Assembly: GCA_045837725.1 (NCBI GenBank)
Contig: JBEWZL010000188.1
Coordinates: 1 to 64,000, forward strand
Direction of reading: 5' to 3'
Origin: Vermamoeba vermiformis
Lineage: Eukaryota > Tubulinea > Echinamoebida
Length of the DNA: 64,000 nt
The notes under the pieces were generated by a model. The model had not been told where the DNA came from, did no database searches, and saw only the letters and a program-made list of their open reading frames with translations. A program made the position numbers and the translations under genes. Below, piece after piece: positions 33,984-46,400 of this stretch (within the stretch, counting starts at the first letter, position 1; each line of letters opens with the position of its first letter).

Positions 33984-34128
33984 ACACATTAGATCGATCT
34001 CGTTTAATGTCAAGGAGATCACTACCAATTCTTAATCTTATCAGCGTTTAGTGAAGAACTATTTTATTGAAAGAATGAAAATTGTGCTCGTAAAGCGAGG
34101 CACAGATCTGGATCCGACTTTTTGATTC

Positions 34129-34824
34129 AAAGTTTTACAAAGCAGCCTCGATCAACTTGACCAACGAGCCCTTCACTAGGATAGCCGTTGTTGCCGTCCT
34201 TAGAGTGCGTAGGCCAATCGCGAGCAATGGTGATGTGGAACTCTTTGTCCTTCTTCTCGACCTTCCAAGCGACGGCGAAATTTCCGGTCTGAGTCGCGTC
34301 TTGAGCGATATGAATGACGACTATTGAATCAATATCTCAACACAGCGATAGGCGCATCCAGCTTTTCGTTGTGCTACACTTAATCTTGCCCTAATATGAG
34401 TAGTCATTAGTACTGTTGCGTACTTAAGACATATTAAGTGATGCTGTAAGATGACAAGCACCTTGTGACAAAACATCGAGTTGAAACGAAGAGTGCTTGT
34501 CACTGCATGATCATAAAATGATGGTCATAGACTCGCGAGTTTCTATAGCATATTATTCATAGGACGAGGCTTGCTCTGATTCTGCGTTACGTAATAGTAA
34601 AGGTGCAACGTCATTGTAAAATACATCACTCTACCGGAAACGACCACAATGGTTCGTGGGACAGCTCCAGCGATTAATTTTTCGTAAGTCTCCACTACAG
34701 TAAATGGTTTCCACTGTGCGTTTCGATGTGGAGTATCCTCAAACTGTTTTATGTTGTGTTCAATGCTACCTCTATCAATCTTGACCGATTTGCACGAGGG
34801 AGAAGGGAAAACTTCGATCACCAT
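34129..34824 (-). CDS. Unknown protein, two-exon model with long intron
   Basis: Exon 1 from ATG 34824 reads MVIEVFPSPSCKSVKID ... WKPFTVVETYEKLIAGAVPRTIVVVS; exon 2 (about 34129-34320) reads VIHIAQDATQTGNFAVAWKVE ... HITIARDWPTHSKDGNNGYP and ends at TGA. A join between a donor GTAGAG near 34635 and the acceptor TCAATAG at about 34321 keeps the frame. The 310-nt intron is unusually long here and holds an inverted GACAAGCAC / GTGCTTGTC pair near 34457 and 34490. The two exons could belong to separate genes. A compact beta-rich cytosolic protein; family not recognised. Confidence 0.5.
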
Positions 34825-35165
34825 TTTTTGCAAGCCTAAAAAAAATTTCGTCATTTTTTGTTCGATGTGCTAATCGGATAACAACGACTATTTAAAATTA
34901 TATTTGATAACTATCGCACTTTGAAATACTCTTGCCATAGAACCTACCCTAAATGGACTCGGATTTGTTCCAAAAAAATTTAGTAAGGACTTTCAGCGAT
35001 TCGGATACTTAGCTAAGATGCATACAATAGCCACGAATTATCTTAATAATTTTTGGATTTTTTTCGTTTAAAAATAACGACGAAAAGTTGGTTAATTCGG
35101 TAATCATTATCCTTAAGACCATATCGTCTTTAAATGAACATAACATAAACTACAATGATAAAACG
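34825..35165. other. Intergenic region
   Basis: AT-rich spacer downstream of the tail-fibre-like gene (-) and upstream of the two-exon gene (-). Nothing recognised beyond promoter-like AT runs. Confidence 0.5.
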
Positions 35166-36052
35166 CTATTCAGGGAAGAACGTTAGAATGAGTCTCGGTT
35201 TGATGATTCCACCCTGAGGCATGACAACGGTGCCAGATGAGTCAACTTTCTGACCGAGCGCGTAGAATGTCGCTGGACCTGCGGATCGTTGAACCACCCA
35301 CGACAATGAGACCACATCTTGGGCCGTAGAAGACATGTATACTTCAACAAAAGATTGATCGAATTCTGCCGAAAGTTGCGTTGCGGAGTCGCTGACGAAG
35401 AACCTGTAGTCACAGTATTGATAGCCTGCAGGTCTCAAATCGCACCACACGGAGCATTGAAATTCGATTTTAACGGAACCATTGGCTGGCAGAGTGACCG
35501 CTGATTGGATGAGAGTTTGATACCCTGTGCTGCTTGTCGTAAGCGAGGCACTATTGCTCGACACCATCTTGACGAATGGCAGGGGCACGGAGTTGCCTTT
35601 GGAAAGTTGCAGCGCCTTATTGGAGATGGAGAGGGTCTGCAGCTCGTTCGTCACATCCGCATCTGGCAAGACAAAACTGCCTCCGTTTGTGAGCGACACT
35701 GTTCCTCCATTTAGCGACAAGGTCTGAATTTCGTTAGTATCACTATTATCAGGCAGCTGGACGGAGTTTCCAGGGCTTATGGATAATTCGCCAGCGCCGC
35801 TTAAATTCAGAGTTTGTTTTCCGTTGGTGATCTCGGTGCAGATATTGATGCCGCCACAAGTCTTCACTTCAGTTGGAGAGTTAATTACTAGGTACTCCTC
35901 GTTGTTATTTTTCACGGCGAATTGGCCCAAAGCGCAGGATGGTTGATCGGCCGCTGAAAATCGACCATTAATGCACGGCATACCATCGCAGTATTTTTAC
36001 CTGAACACCATTGAGATAGAAGAACAAGGACTACGAGGACTAGCGCTTTCAT
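35166..36052 (-). CDS. Secreted protein with phage-tail-fibre-like repeats
   Basis: Two exons, about 278 residues. Exon 1 encodes a signal peptide (MKALVLVVLVLLSQWCS); a 47-nt intron joins it to AADQPSCALGQFAVKNNN. The centre has tandem repeats of the pattern TNEIQTLSLNGGTVSLTNGG, then SFVLPD and TNELQTLSISNKALQLSKGN, then SVPLP. This [D]TNELQTLS-x-x-x-x-LSLS-G-S-V-x-LPD unit is common in bacterial (notably Bacteroidetes) and phage fibre-like surface proteins and is unusual in eukaryotes. A beta-rich C-terminal domain (SASLTTSSTGYQTLIQ ... EFQCSVWCDLRP ... PRLILTFFPE) follows. Acquisition from bacteria with later addition of intron and signal peptide is inferred. Role unknown, perhaps binding of bacteria or matrix. 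Confidence 0.75.
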
Positions 36053-36446
36053 TGTGGTCTTGTCCTTGGATTTATGTTTGCAACTCAAAAAACAAATCAC
36101 AAGCGTTCAATTACAAGAGAATACCGATTGGCAACTTTGTTTCGTCGGCAAGAAAAGTTAGGGCTATTCAATGTGCTGTAATCATTGTAAAGAATGGTAG
36201 TATTACGTGATTTACTTTTCACTGTCGTAACAACGGGCAATTCGCCGCAATGTTTAGAAAACCAGAAATTTCGTTTAAGATAAATCATTATTCTATAAAT
36301 AATAACCATTAATATAATCGCATACATGAAGATTAGAGAAAAGGGAAAAATCAGAAAATAAAAGTTGCATCAATCAGCGTTCTTTTTTGAGATCTAAATT
36401 CGGACATCCATTGGCTTTAATCCTTTTAATGTACAAGGAGAATCGA
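36053..36446. other. Intergenic region
   Basis: Spacer between the secreted fibre-like gene and the SDR gene, both on the minus strand. No supported ORF or RNA gene seen. Confidence 0.5.
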
Positions 36447-38049
36447 TTAATATCGAATGTATTTCATGAGTTTATCGATCGGAGTTGCGAAGAAGAACCG
36501 GATCAAGGCCGTTACACGAGTGCTCATTTCAGTGTAGTGAGTTCTCTTGCCTTTAACGATCGCATCGATAATACCAGGTGTAACTCTCTACAATGAATCA
36601 CGATATTAATATTACATGTCTATTAGTATATTATTAAACGATTTGACGAAGAAATAATTGTCTTTTCCAAATTAGGAAATACCGTTACAAATGAGATAAT
36701 TCGCATTGTACGTACCTCAGGCGCAGAGAAGAACAACATGCGTTGATAGAACGGTTGTTTATCAGAGAATACTTCTTTAATCAAGTCGGTGTAAGTAGGA
36801 CCAGGATAAATCATTGTCGTAGTCACGCCGTAATCTTCAACTTCAATTCTCAACGATTCGAAGAATCCTAAGAATATAAACGTATTTAATATATGATATG
36901 TACCGCTATAGTGGTATTTTAAGCTTAGGAGCGATGGAATTAAAATAACGAAAATATTTCGAAGAAATTGTACCTCGTAATCCAGCCTTGGACGAGCAAT
37001 AGGGCGAGTAGCCATAGAGAGCTAAGTGAGCTAATAACATATATATGTTAGTATTACCCTGGTTTAAGCGATAATAATGCCTAGTGGATCTGGATGTCGG
37101 AGTGTTCGTACCTGAAGTGCTGGACATGACTGAGATCTGACCCTTGGCCTTGATTAAATGTTCCAAGCTATGTTTAGCGATCATAGCATGCGACACGTGA
37201 TTGCCGAGCAACACGCGCTCAACAAGTTCAGGGGTCATATCACGTACTGGCTTTACCGGCATCATTCCGTGGTTTAAGACTAAGTGATCCAGACCGCTGA
37301 ATTTCTCAATTGCTTCATCGACAACTTTCCTGAATATTAATATGTCAGATATAATTAATTAAAAGGAATTTTATGATTTTTGTAACGGGATGCGGATGTC
37401 GGAATTTGAGGGCAATTTAAAGATTGCCGTAAATGAAAAATTATGGTAGATATATTAAGCTTACTTTGAGTTCTCCGAAATGCACAAATCAGCAGCAACA
37501 TAGTGCACATCCGCGCCGAGTTTTCTACACTCTTCCGCAGTTTGCTTGATTAATTCTTCGCGCAGATCCACTAAAACAAGCCTATATTAAATTAGCATTA
37601 ATATCAAGGTAATGAGACATCTATATTAATTTAAATAGCTTTTGTGCTTAAGGAATAAAGATTACTCCGATCCGTGTTTTCGGTTGGCTTTGTAACTTAC
37701 TTGGCCCCACATGAAGCAAATTTTAATGCAAAATCTCGTCCAAAACCTCTCGCAGCGCCAGTAATAAGCATGACTTTGCCTAAATAAGTGAAATTAGTCA
37801 AAAATTGTCTTGATCCGTTAAAATTAATTATTACAAAACCCAGAAAAATATCTGGTTTAATAATATGTATCGCTATCGTTATATAAATTATTGCACGAAG
37901 GGAGCATCAGCAAAATTAATTTTTGAATTTTTAAATTCAAATTTACCTTTTACCCGTTGCTGGATCTCTTCGTGAGTGAGGTGGCGGTCAAGGAACAATT
38001 TATACACAATATATACAGTGAATAGTGCTAATAAAATATTGACGAACAT
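36447..38049 (-). CDS. Short-chain dehydrogenase, 17-beta-HSD/DHRS7-like
   Basis: Eight or so exons, about 320 residues. N-terminal anchor MFVNILLALFTVYIVYKLFL, then KVMLITGAARGFGRDFALKFAS (cofactor loop), LVLVDLREEL, VHYVAADL, LDHLVLNHGMM (NHG in place of NAG), QISVMSSTSG and YGYSPYCSSKAGLRG (catalytic Tyr/Lys), FESLRIEVEDYGV and MIYPGPTYTDL (PG motif). The last exon reads IDAIVKGKRTHYTEMSTR ... FFATPIDKLMKYIRY. An ER-anchored enzyme of lipid or steroid-like substrate metabolism is expected from the family. Start at 38049 chosen; an upstream in-frame ATG (38139) would precede the anchor. Confidence 0.85.
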
Positions 38050-38250
38050 GTTGGTATCGCGAGATGTTGTTGCCGTATGTGATTTTTGCTCGTAAAATGA
38101 ACACAACCTGAAAAATCGTTTTTCGCCTCGGACAACCAAAAGAAATGCATATAATATGCATAAGAAAGTCGCTTTACGGTTTTTTAGGGCAATTTATACT
38201 TTCCTTCGGGTAGAAACGTTTTTATTGCTAGATCTGATGTTCAATCAGCT

Positions 38251-39897
38251 TTACAAACTAAAGTAATGCGCGTATGGATACTTTGCAAGAATTTCTTGCA
38301 AAAGCATGTGATTTCTTTCCCATTTCATACCATAATAGCGCACTGAAGCAATATCACGCTCAAGCTCTCCGATAGTCAATTCAATCTCGTTCGTGTTTGC
38401 TCCGAGTGCGCTGGATCTAATTGCGCATTTTAGAGCTATTAATTGCTGAAATAGGAATGTCATGGCATCAAAGGTAAGTCCTTCTGATTTTTCGGCTACA
38501 GCATCCACATCCATCTTGACATTCTTTTTTATGTTAACGATTTGAGGATATTTCTTAATCTCTTCAATTATTTGCATTTTTCTTTCATTTTTGTCGGGTC
38601 TCTTGAGCTCAACTAAAGTACAGTGCGTAGCAAACCTGATTAAAAAAAAAACATTAATCATCGACTGAATACAACCGACCTCTATTAGCTTAAAATAACA
38701 TCATAAATAAAATATTAATTATTTTGCACTGTAATTACAGAGTAATTGTGTTATTTCACGCGGTGAAACGAAAATTGTAGCGGAGGCGTGTTGAACTTAC
38801 AATTCGGTTAATGGAGGCTTAATAAATTCTAGTGACTTTGTATTTCCAAGCAATATAATATCTTCTTTATCTATAGCAATAGCAATAATGTTAGAATCCC
38901 GACGGAGTTTTTTGAATTTTTTTGAAGATGCGTTTTCAATTTCGGATCCGACTATCCACGTGCACGTACTCTGATTGACTATCTGAACAAGCTCATTAGC
39001 AATGTCTTGTCTCTGATTATAGGATTCATTCCAGCATTCGTATCGTCTAAATCATGAAGCAATAACAATGTTTTTTTGCCTTCCATTTTTGCTGCGGTAA
39101 GGCACTTCATAAATTCTTGGGTAAATCCCGTTCCGCTGCGGATTAATAATTAAATTAATGTTAGTTTTATACAAAGGATATATTATTAATCATTTTTCTT
39201 ACCGCCAGCGATTTACAAAGTTCAGATCGTGCGAAAAAACATTGAACAAGTCGTTATTTTGTAACGAATTAAAGTGATCTTTTAGCCGTCCCAAAAACAC
39301 TCCACTTTCGTTTATAAATAACTGTCCTTTTGACACTAGGAATGTTCGACCGATTAATTTTCTAAGCAGTTATACTACAGGAGATTGGACCCTTCAACGT
39401 TGGTTTTTTGTGTTATTTAATGTATCTAAAGAAGGCATAATCTCCCCCGCGCCCAGAAATGAAATGTTAATCAATGGTTACTGGTTAAATCGGCGGAGGG
39501 AGACGGACCGTTGATAAGACGCGCCAACATAAAAAACTATTATAGAAGCCCATTACACATTAATAAATATGTATAATTTTATTTAATTTTAGAGCTTATA
39601 TAATTATTACCTGCCTGATTGCTCCAATGGATTTGTGAGGCCCGAAGGGTGGATCAGTTGTTGCCAAATGGCTTGACGAATCTCCTCAGGCAAAATTTCC
39701 ATAGTAATAGCAAGACTAATATATATTGTTACATGTTCTACAGCCTCGTATGAAAAAATGAAATGGTTGGTAAAAAAAGCGCCAAAATTTATTTCCGAAT
39801 CACCAATAAAGGCCGGTCTCTTAGGTACTAACCGATTCAATTTAATACATAATAGATCTTTTTGGCCGGTTCTGTTATGATTCCTGCCTGATCGCAT
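38251..39897 (-). CDS. AAA+-like ATPase with unclear N-terminus
   Basis: The C-terminal exon (38251-38640) reads RFATHCTLVELKRPDKNERK ... DVDAVAEKSEGLTFDAMTFLFQQL, the arginine-finger and lid region of AAA+ ATPases. Upstream coding blocks include GTGFTQEFMKCLTAAK ... KTLLLLHDLDD (Walker-B-like), CTWIVGSEIENASSKKF and LIGRTFLVSKGQLFINESGV. A first exon at about 39612-39897 (MRSGRNHNRTGQKD ... EILPEEIRQAIWQQLI) may belong to it. I could not find a Walker A loop and joins between about 39040 and 39450 are not secure; a frame change lies near 39050. It may be a divergent or degenerate ATPase. Confidence 0.45.
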
Positions 39898-39927
39898 CTA
39901 ACTGCGATATTTTTTTCTTGCCTGCCG

Positions 39928-40267
39928 TTATCGTAAGAGGCACCCAATAACAGAAGCAATTAAACCCAATCCTCCAATAGCCGTTAAAATTCCTCCCGAG
40001 ACCACCATACCAACTGGCAAAATTAAAAATAAATTGTAATTCAAAAATTGCTAAAATAATCAACGGCTAATTATTAAATTTTATTTATTCGCTGTAATAC
40101 TTACGAATCCAAGGATTTATTCCATTCGATAATAATCCGACGCCAATAATAAAAAACATGCCGAAAAAAATGGTTCCGGCCCATGGCAACTTCTTTGGAT
40201 CCCAAAATGGTGGGTTTCTGCTCACAACCCTAACCGGGGCCATTTCGTACACTCTTTCTTCGTTCAT
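39928..40267 (-). CDS. Small two-transmembrane protein
   Basis: Two exons, about 86 residues: MNEERVYEMAPVRVV ... NPPFWDPKKLPWAG, a first TM segment (TIFFGMFFIIGVGLL), SNGINPW, then after the intron ILGMVVSGGILTAIGGLGLIASVIGC as second TM and stop. The short acidic then basic N-terminus followed by two TMs recalls TMEM230/DUF872-type small membrane proteins involved in vesicle traffic, but the match is by shape only. Confidence 0.65.
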
Positions 40268-40419
40268 TTTTGAATTTAGAAGAAAATTTAAAAATAACGC
40301 CTCAAATTTTGTCGCGTTCTATTTTTGGAATTCGTACGAAAACTTTATTTCCTTTTAAAAAGAAAAAGCTGACTAGAGCAGGGGTCCTTAATAGCCTCCT
40401 ATAATAAGTAGTTAGATTA

Positions 40420-43268
40420 CTACACTAGTACGAGAGTATGTTTTTGAAGGTCACCTTGGTTGCCGAAGATCTTCTTGATCTTTGCGTTGTTGGGATTGGC
40501 AGGCGGTACCATATTAGGATAATTCTTTACCATATATTGCCATTGGTACTCGACTAGCAAGTAGTTCGCTAATTGAGACGGATCTGCGTAACGAGATCAA
40601 GGTCAAAGAAAATTAACTTCGCAATGATCTACTTGGTGCATTATTATATGAAATATAAGATGTGTATAAATATTATAGCGTTAGATTCATATTTGAAAGG
40701 ATACGGAAACCATCAAAAGGCTCGATCAGTTCCCAAACTTTTCCTCCCTTCTCGACAAAATGACCAATTACGGCTAAAACAATAAAATATTATTAATATT
40801 TCATATGCATGCTAATAATATGAGAAGTAGCTTATCGTACGAATCATAGGGCAGTCCATGTAGATAGTTTGGAAATTCTTCGGCTGGTACGTTTCGCCGG
40901 CCTACAGGAGGAAACTTAAAATTGATTTCCAAAATTTCAAATGAAAAAAAGGATTTCATCGCGTTACCTTCTTCAATGCCGCACTCAGCTCAGCAGCGCG
41001 CAGCGAAGTCTCATTGCGACGAGTCTCGTTTGACGTCATCCAACCAGGGCACGGTGAAGAGCCAACACATTCCATGAACGAGTAAAATGATTCGTAGGTC
41101 ACATCACCTCTGTGTATAGTAACAACAATTAGCAATTTGTTTTGCTAAAGTTGCATCGCCGGATGTGGTACAGAAAAAACATTTTCGTTAACTAATTTAA
41201 CTCCGAAAGATACCTATATTCTACTATACTATATAGATCGAATATAAGAGTACTACAGCAATAATATAACTTGAAGTGTTATTCATACGAATTAATAAGG
41301 TCAAGTGGATCTAGCTCTCGGTAGAAAAAAGTTACCTTAGAGCGCCCAAAGGATGAACTCTATCGTGCATAGCGTTAAATAACACTCGTCCGTCAACGAG
41401 ACCCATCAATGTGACAAATGAACCGGCAGGCAAGTGTTGATCCAACATCTTCAACGTGTTCATGGACGATTGATAGAAATCTTCCACAGAGGTCATGCCT
41501 GCAGGGTACCCGTTCTTACAAACGTCATTTCCTAATAAGGCAACTGACACGAAGGCAGGCTTATCGAGCGTTTGATTTCTCTTCATCGTCAAGCCGTTAG
41601 CGAATGCAATGTCTTTTGCTTTAGCGCCATTGACCCCAATATTTTGATAGTCTAACAAATACCATATATTATAATATAATCAATAGCAATTAAACAAGCT
41701 TATACGAACATGGATGATAAAATTATTGAAAAGGCAAATAAATTGTGTTAAAAAAATTGTTATCGTACCTCTGTGCGAGCACAAATTCTGTTCTCTAACG
41801 CGCAAATAAATGCTATCAACGGGACCTTGAGGAGCACCGACCCATTTAGAGGTCTCGAAACCTATCATTACGAGATTAGTTGATTAACGCAGATCCGGTT
41901 TTTAATTCAATAATTCTCGTCTGTACCAGTGCCAGCAGACATTTGCGGGAAATCAATTTCATTGGTCAATATTTGCAGGAGATTGCTGTACGTCTTGTTG
42001 TTGATCGCTGTGGCATTGACCCATTCTGGCGGGAAATGGAAGTGCGCAACTAAACCGCGCCGAAGTGGATCCGTTAGTATCTCATTTCAAATACTATATA
42101 TTGATATTTAGTACCTGCAGAGTCGCCAATTACAACAACACCGTAAGGATTAGTTCCCGCGCAAAGTTCATCTTCGTACGAATTGCCGGTTGAAGGATTT
42201 ACACCGTGAATTCCGTTGCAGTCGTGATCGACAGTGGCCTATTACAAAGAATTAACATTTAATAATATTAATATGAATATTGGTACATTAGATATAATGA
42301 TATATAGGTCCTACTTACGTCAAAGTTGTTGACTTTACGGCCAGGATAAATTTTGTCTTCAAAGTCGTTGCAGTCTTTGCCCTTCCAGCTCGTGCCTCTA
42401 AACTCGTGAATAACTATATACTATAATTAGTACCACTCTATAATTATAATAATTTTCAATATTAAGTCAACGTAGCTGCAGCGGCAGTTCAGATCTTGTA
42501 ACTTACAAGTGAACATGTCGCCATCAGTATCGACGAGGGGCTTGTGGTTGTTGAACACGTTCTCCATGATTTTAATGAGCCAATCAAGAGGATCATCGAG
42601 CTGTGTATTGCGTTCTTGTTTCTGCTTGATGGAAGCTACGAGCGGATCGAACCGTTGTGGATCTTTGCCCGAAACAGGGTACAAATGGCAGGTCTTATCT
42701 TGGCATACATCAATTGCTTGACAAACTTCGTCGGCAGTCGCGCCATTAGCTATTAAAATAAATTAAAATTTTGTACCGGATCTTTAATCGTCGGAGAAAA
42801 ATATTGTAATTTCAATATCATGTTGCTTTAGGACGTATAAGGTATATTATTATGATAGTATTCTTACCTAACAGAGGAATAATAAAAGGACCGTATTTTT
42901 CAACCAAATTATCGCAAGGGAGCGAGAACGGCTTCGGAAAGATATTGCAGAAAAATTCCAACGCCTCTTCAATTTTTTTCTCGTGGATACTAGCAAATTG
43001 TTCGAGGATACCAATAGCTATCAATTAAATTAAATTAAAATTAAAAATAATTTTCGATTGAAAATTCGGTTGGCTTTAAGACGAAATGTGAATCCATACC
43101 AAAGGTGCAACCAAGGCAAGCTGTGCCCATAGCAGTATCATAAACTCCCAATGAGTGAAGAAGGCGGTCGACCTTTGGATTTGACGATCTTCTGGTCTGA
43201 TCGAATGCAATGGCCTGCGAGACGCAGAAAATAAGCAAAATACCGAATGCAGTAATTTTAGGAGCCAT
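40420..43268 (-). CDS. AOAH: Acyloxyacyl hydrolase (AOAH)
   Basis: About 13 exons, roughly 580 residues. Signal peptide (MAPKITAFGILLIFCVSQAIA), a saposin-B-like domain with paired cysteines (ACLGCTFG ... FFCNIFPKPFSLPCDNL ... EVCQAIDVCQDKTCHL), then the lipase part: ATVDHDCNGIHGVNP, the GDSL-type serine block VVVIGDSAGAHFHFPPEW, DYQNIGVNGAKAKDIA, ALLGNDVCKNGYP and the histidine block NAMHDRVHPLGAL. This order is that of AOAH, which removes secondary acyl chains from bacterial lipopolysaccharide in lysosome-like compartments. In a phagotroph it would detoxify or digest LPS of prey (inference). All expected motifs are present. Confidence 0.95.
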
Positions 43269-43545
43269 TTGTATCTTTTTGCAATCATAGGTCAGAAATA
43301 ACTTGAACGTAACGTCAAAAACTCCAGATCGAAAAATTTATCAACTTTATTTCGCTTGAAAATTGTAATTTAAAGGCGTAATATTATTATTAATTACTGC
43401 CTATTAGATGCCTTATGGCAGAGAAGATAAAGTTCTTGGAACAAAGCCAGATCAAGAGGTCACATGACTTGGTCTCGAGATCAAAACGGTTAAATTCAAA
43501 TTTTAGCCGTTTGCATTTGTTTACACGTTTATATATGCAACAAAT

Positions 43546-46191
43546 ATGAACAGCATTTTATGGTTCAGAAAAGGCCTTCGTCTTCACGACAACTTAGCGT
43601 TGGTGGAAGCGATCAAAGGCGAAGTTAAAAATTTCTATCCAGTGTTTATATTAGACCCACATTTTGTGGATAGTTCTCGAATAGGAGAAAATAGAATGCG
43701 ATTTTTGTTGCAGACTTTGCGAGATCTGGATTCAAATTTACGAAAAAAAGGCTCCAGGTAATTCTTTTAATTAAATTATCGTTGGTAAAATTATATAATA
43801 ATATTATTTACCTTTTAGATTATTCGTGCTGAAAGGCAAGCCTGTTGAAGTGTTTCCATCCGTTTTCAAGCGCTGGCACATCCAAAAAATTGCGTGGGAG
43901 AAAGATACCGAGCCATACGCCTTAATTGTAAGTATACGTCATATACAGTCACACAAATAATGATAGATGTCTGTCTGGTCGTGAGATCAGGTGACAAAAT
44001 CTCGTTCCCGCCCAAATTTTAAACTTTTATTTTGACAGCGTGACAAGCAAATCGAAAAATTAGCCAAAGACAGTAAAGTGGACGTTGCTATTACCTTTGG
44101 ACATACATTATACGACTTAGACATCTTGCTTAAGAAAAATAACGGAAAAGCGCCGATGACTTACAAAGGTACGCTACAAAACGATTTAAATACCAAAATA
44201 TTAATTATTATTGCCTTATTAGGCTTTCAAACGTTGATGACTAAGGCTGGTATGCCTCAAAGACCTAAAGACGCACCAGATCAGCTGCCTCCGTACGAAA
44301 TGACAAAAGAAGACCAGAAAAACGATGAATCTGAAAACTGGCTTGAAAATTATTCGTAAGAATTTTAATTAAGACCATTGAGCACATTATTCTAACCTAC
44401 AATAGCGTTCCTAACTTAGGATCTCTTCCGACTTATCCTGCCGAAGAAGACGTGCCTGAGATTCCTTATAAAGGAGGCGAAACTGTTGCGCTTGAACGAA
44501 TGGAGGTAAAATAGTTAATTTATAATGGAAAATTTTCTTTTCTATTCTCGTTGTTTTCTGCACGATCCAGCAAATTGCTAAAATTTCCTGATTTAGAAAT
44601 ACTTGACCTTCAAGAAGGAAGTTTTGACGTTCAGCAAGCCTGATACAAACGCAGCGAGCAGTAAGTAGAAAATTGGATGATTATGATCAAATTTCCTAAT
44701 AAGGCAATCCTTCAAAACAGTGCCCAAAGCTGTTGCCAGCGCATTGAACGGTGAAACTACAGTATTAAGCCCTTATATTAAATTTGGTAAGATACCAATG
44801 ATTCGGTTGCAACTTAAGGTAACTTTCCTAATAATAAGGAAATTTGTTTTCGTTCAGGATCCCTGTCCTCGCGTCTATTTTATTGGAAATTGAAAGATAT
44901 GTACGCAAAGGACACTCATTCGTTGCCGCCAGTCTCATTAGAAGGTCAATTAATATGGCGCGAATTTTTCTATACTGCTGCGTACGCTACGCCAAATTTC
45001 GACAAAATGGTTGGAAATCCGATCTGTAAGCAGATCCCGTGGACGAACGACGAGAAATTCATTGAAGCTTGGAAGAATGCTAAGACTGGCTTCCCTTGGA
45101 TCGACGCTATCATGACGCAGTTGAAGACTGAAGTACGTTACAAATTATTTCCTTTTTTGGAAATCATACTTTAATCTCGCTCAGCTTCTTCATTAACTCA
45201 TAAACAACGAACTGCTATTATTAAAGACCAAAAGGAGATTATGTTAACTAATCCTTTTTCCTATTTTCTAGGGCTGGATCCACCATTTGGCAAGACATTC
45301 AGTCGCGTGTTTTCTAACGCGAGGTGATTTGTGGGTGAGTTGGGAGAAAGGCCGCGACATATTTGATTTGTGGCTGCTAGACGATGATTGGAGCCTTAAC
45401 AACGCGAATTGGATGTGGCTCAGTTGTTCGTCGTTCTTTTACAAGTACTTCAGAGTGTACAGTCCCGTTGCTTTTGCCAAGAAATACGATCCTGAAGGCA
45501 AATATATCAAGTAGGTCAAATTTAAGTCTTATTTTTTTGCTACGATTCACTCATAGAAACAATTTACGTAGTTTTTTCGCCCGCATCCGTCCATTTATGA
45601 CAAAATGAAATACAACAAGTGCTATGCACTTTTATTTGCATATTAATTATATTCTTGACTAATGAATTGGTGTTATACCTGACAACTATATATTTTACGA
45701 CCGTGTATGGATCATACAATTTTTTCTGACGATTTTTCTAATTTAGGAAGTATCTACCCGTGCTTAAGAATATGCCAGCAAAGTACATCTTAGAGCCGTG
45801 GAAAGCACCAGAATCCGTTCAAAAGACAGCGAAGTGTATTATCGGCAAAGATTATCCTAAGCCGATTGTGGATCACGCTGAAGCATCGAAGAGATGCATT
45901 AATGCGATGAAAGAGGCTTATGCGAATCAACCAGCGACCAGTAACAATACAAGTAATAACAATAAGGAAGACGAGAATGATGAGAATGAAAATGAAGTCG
46001 AAGATGATGAAATTGAACAGAAAAAATCGCCCAAAAAGGCTGAAAAGAATTCTGATGAGAATAATAGCCGTTCGAAAACTAATTCTAATAATAGTAGTAG
46101 TGGTAGCAAGGTGTTAGGTCAAAAGCGCAAAGCGAGTGATGAAATAAACAAATACAAAAATGGTACGAAAAAGATCAAAATAACGAAATAA
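43546..46191 (+). CDS. (6-4) photolyase / animal-type cryptochrome
   Basis: Ten exons, roughly 630 residues. N-terminal photolyase fold: [17 protein letters not shown]. The FAD domain has [47 protein letters not shown], then [20 protein letters not shown] with both His residues used in (6-4) photoproduct repair, and [20 protein letters not shown] with Asn retained at the flavin-N5 position (animal cryptochromes have Cys there). [14 protein letters not shown] ... [10 protein letters not shown] matches the (6-4)/animal CRY end. A low-complexity tail rich in Asn, Glu and Lys ending KKIKITK supplies nuclear signals. A light-driven DNA repair enzyme is most likely. A 230-nt intron before the last exon is longer than usual and contains nothing recognised. 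Confidence 0.9.
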
Positions 46192-46400
46192 AATATGAGA
46201 ATATTAAGGCCACTAAAGCAAAGCTTGTTTCTTTTGATTTTTTGTGCGACGGACTTTCATGAGTAAGGAGAAATCTGAATAAAAGATGTGTACGGAATAA
46301 TAACCAGATCTGGCGAACTAATCAACTCGTCAAGAATAAATTTTTATTTAGGTCTACACGAGAGATTTATAATTATAGACATAAGGTTGGCAGATCTCTC

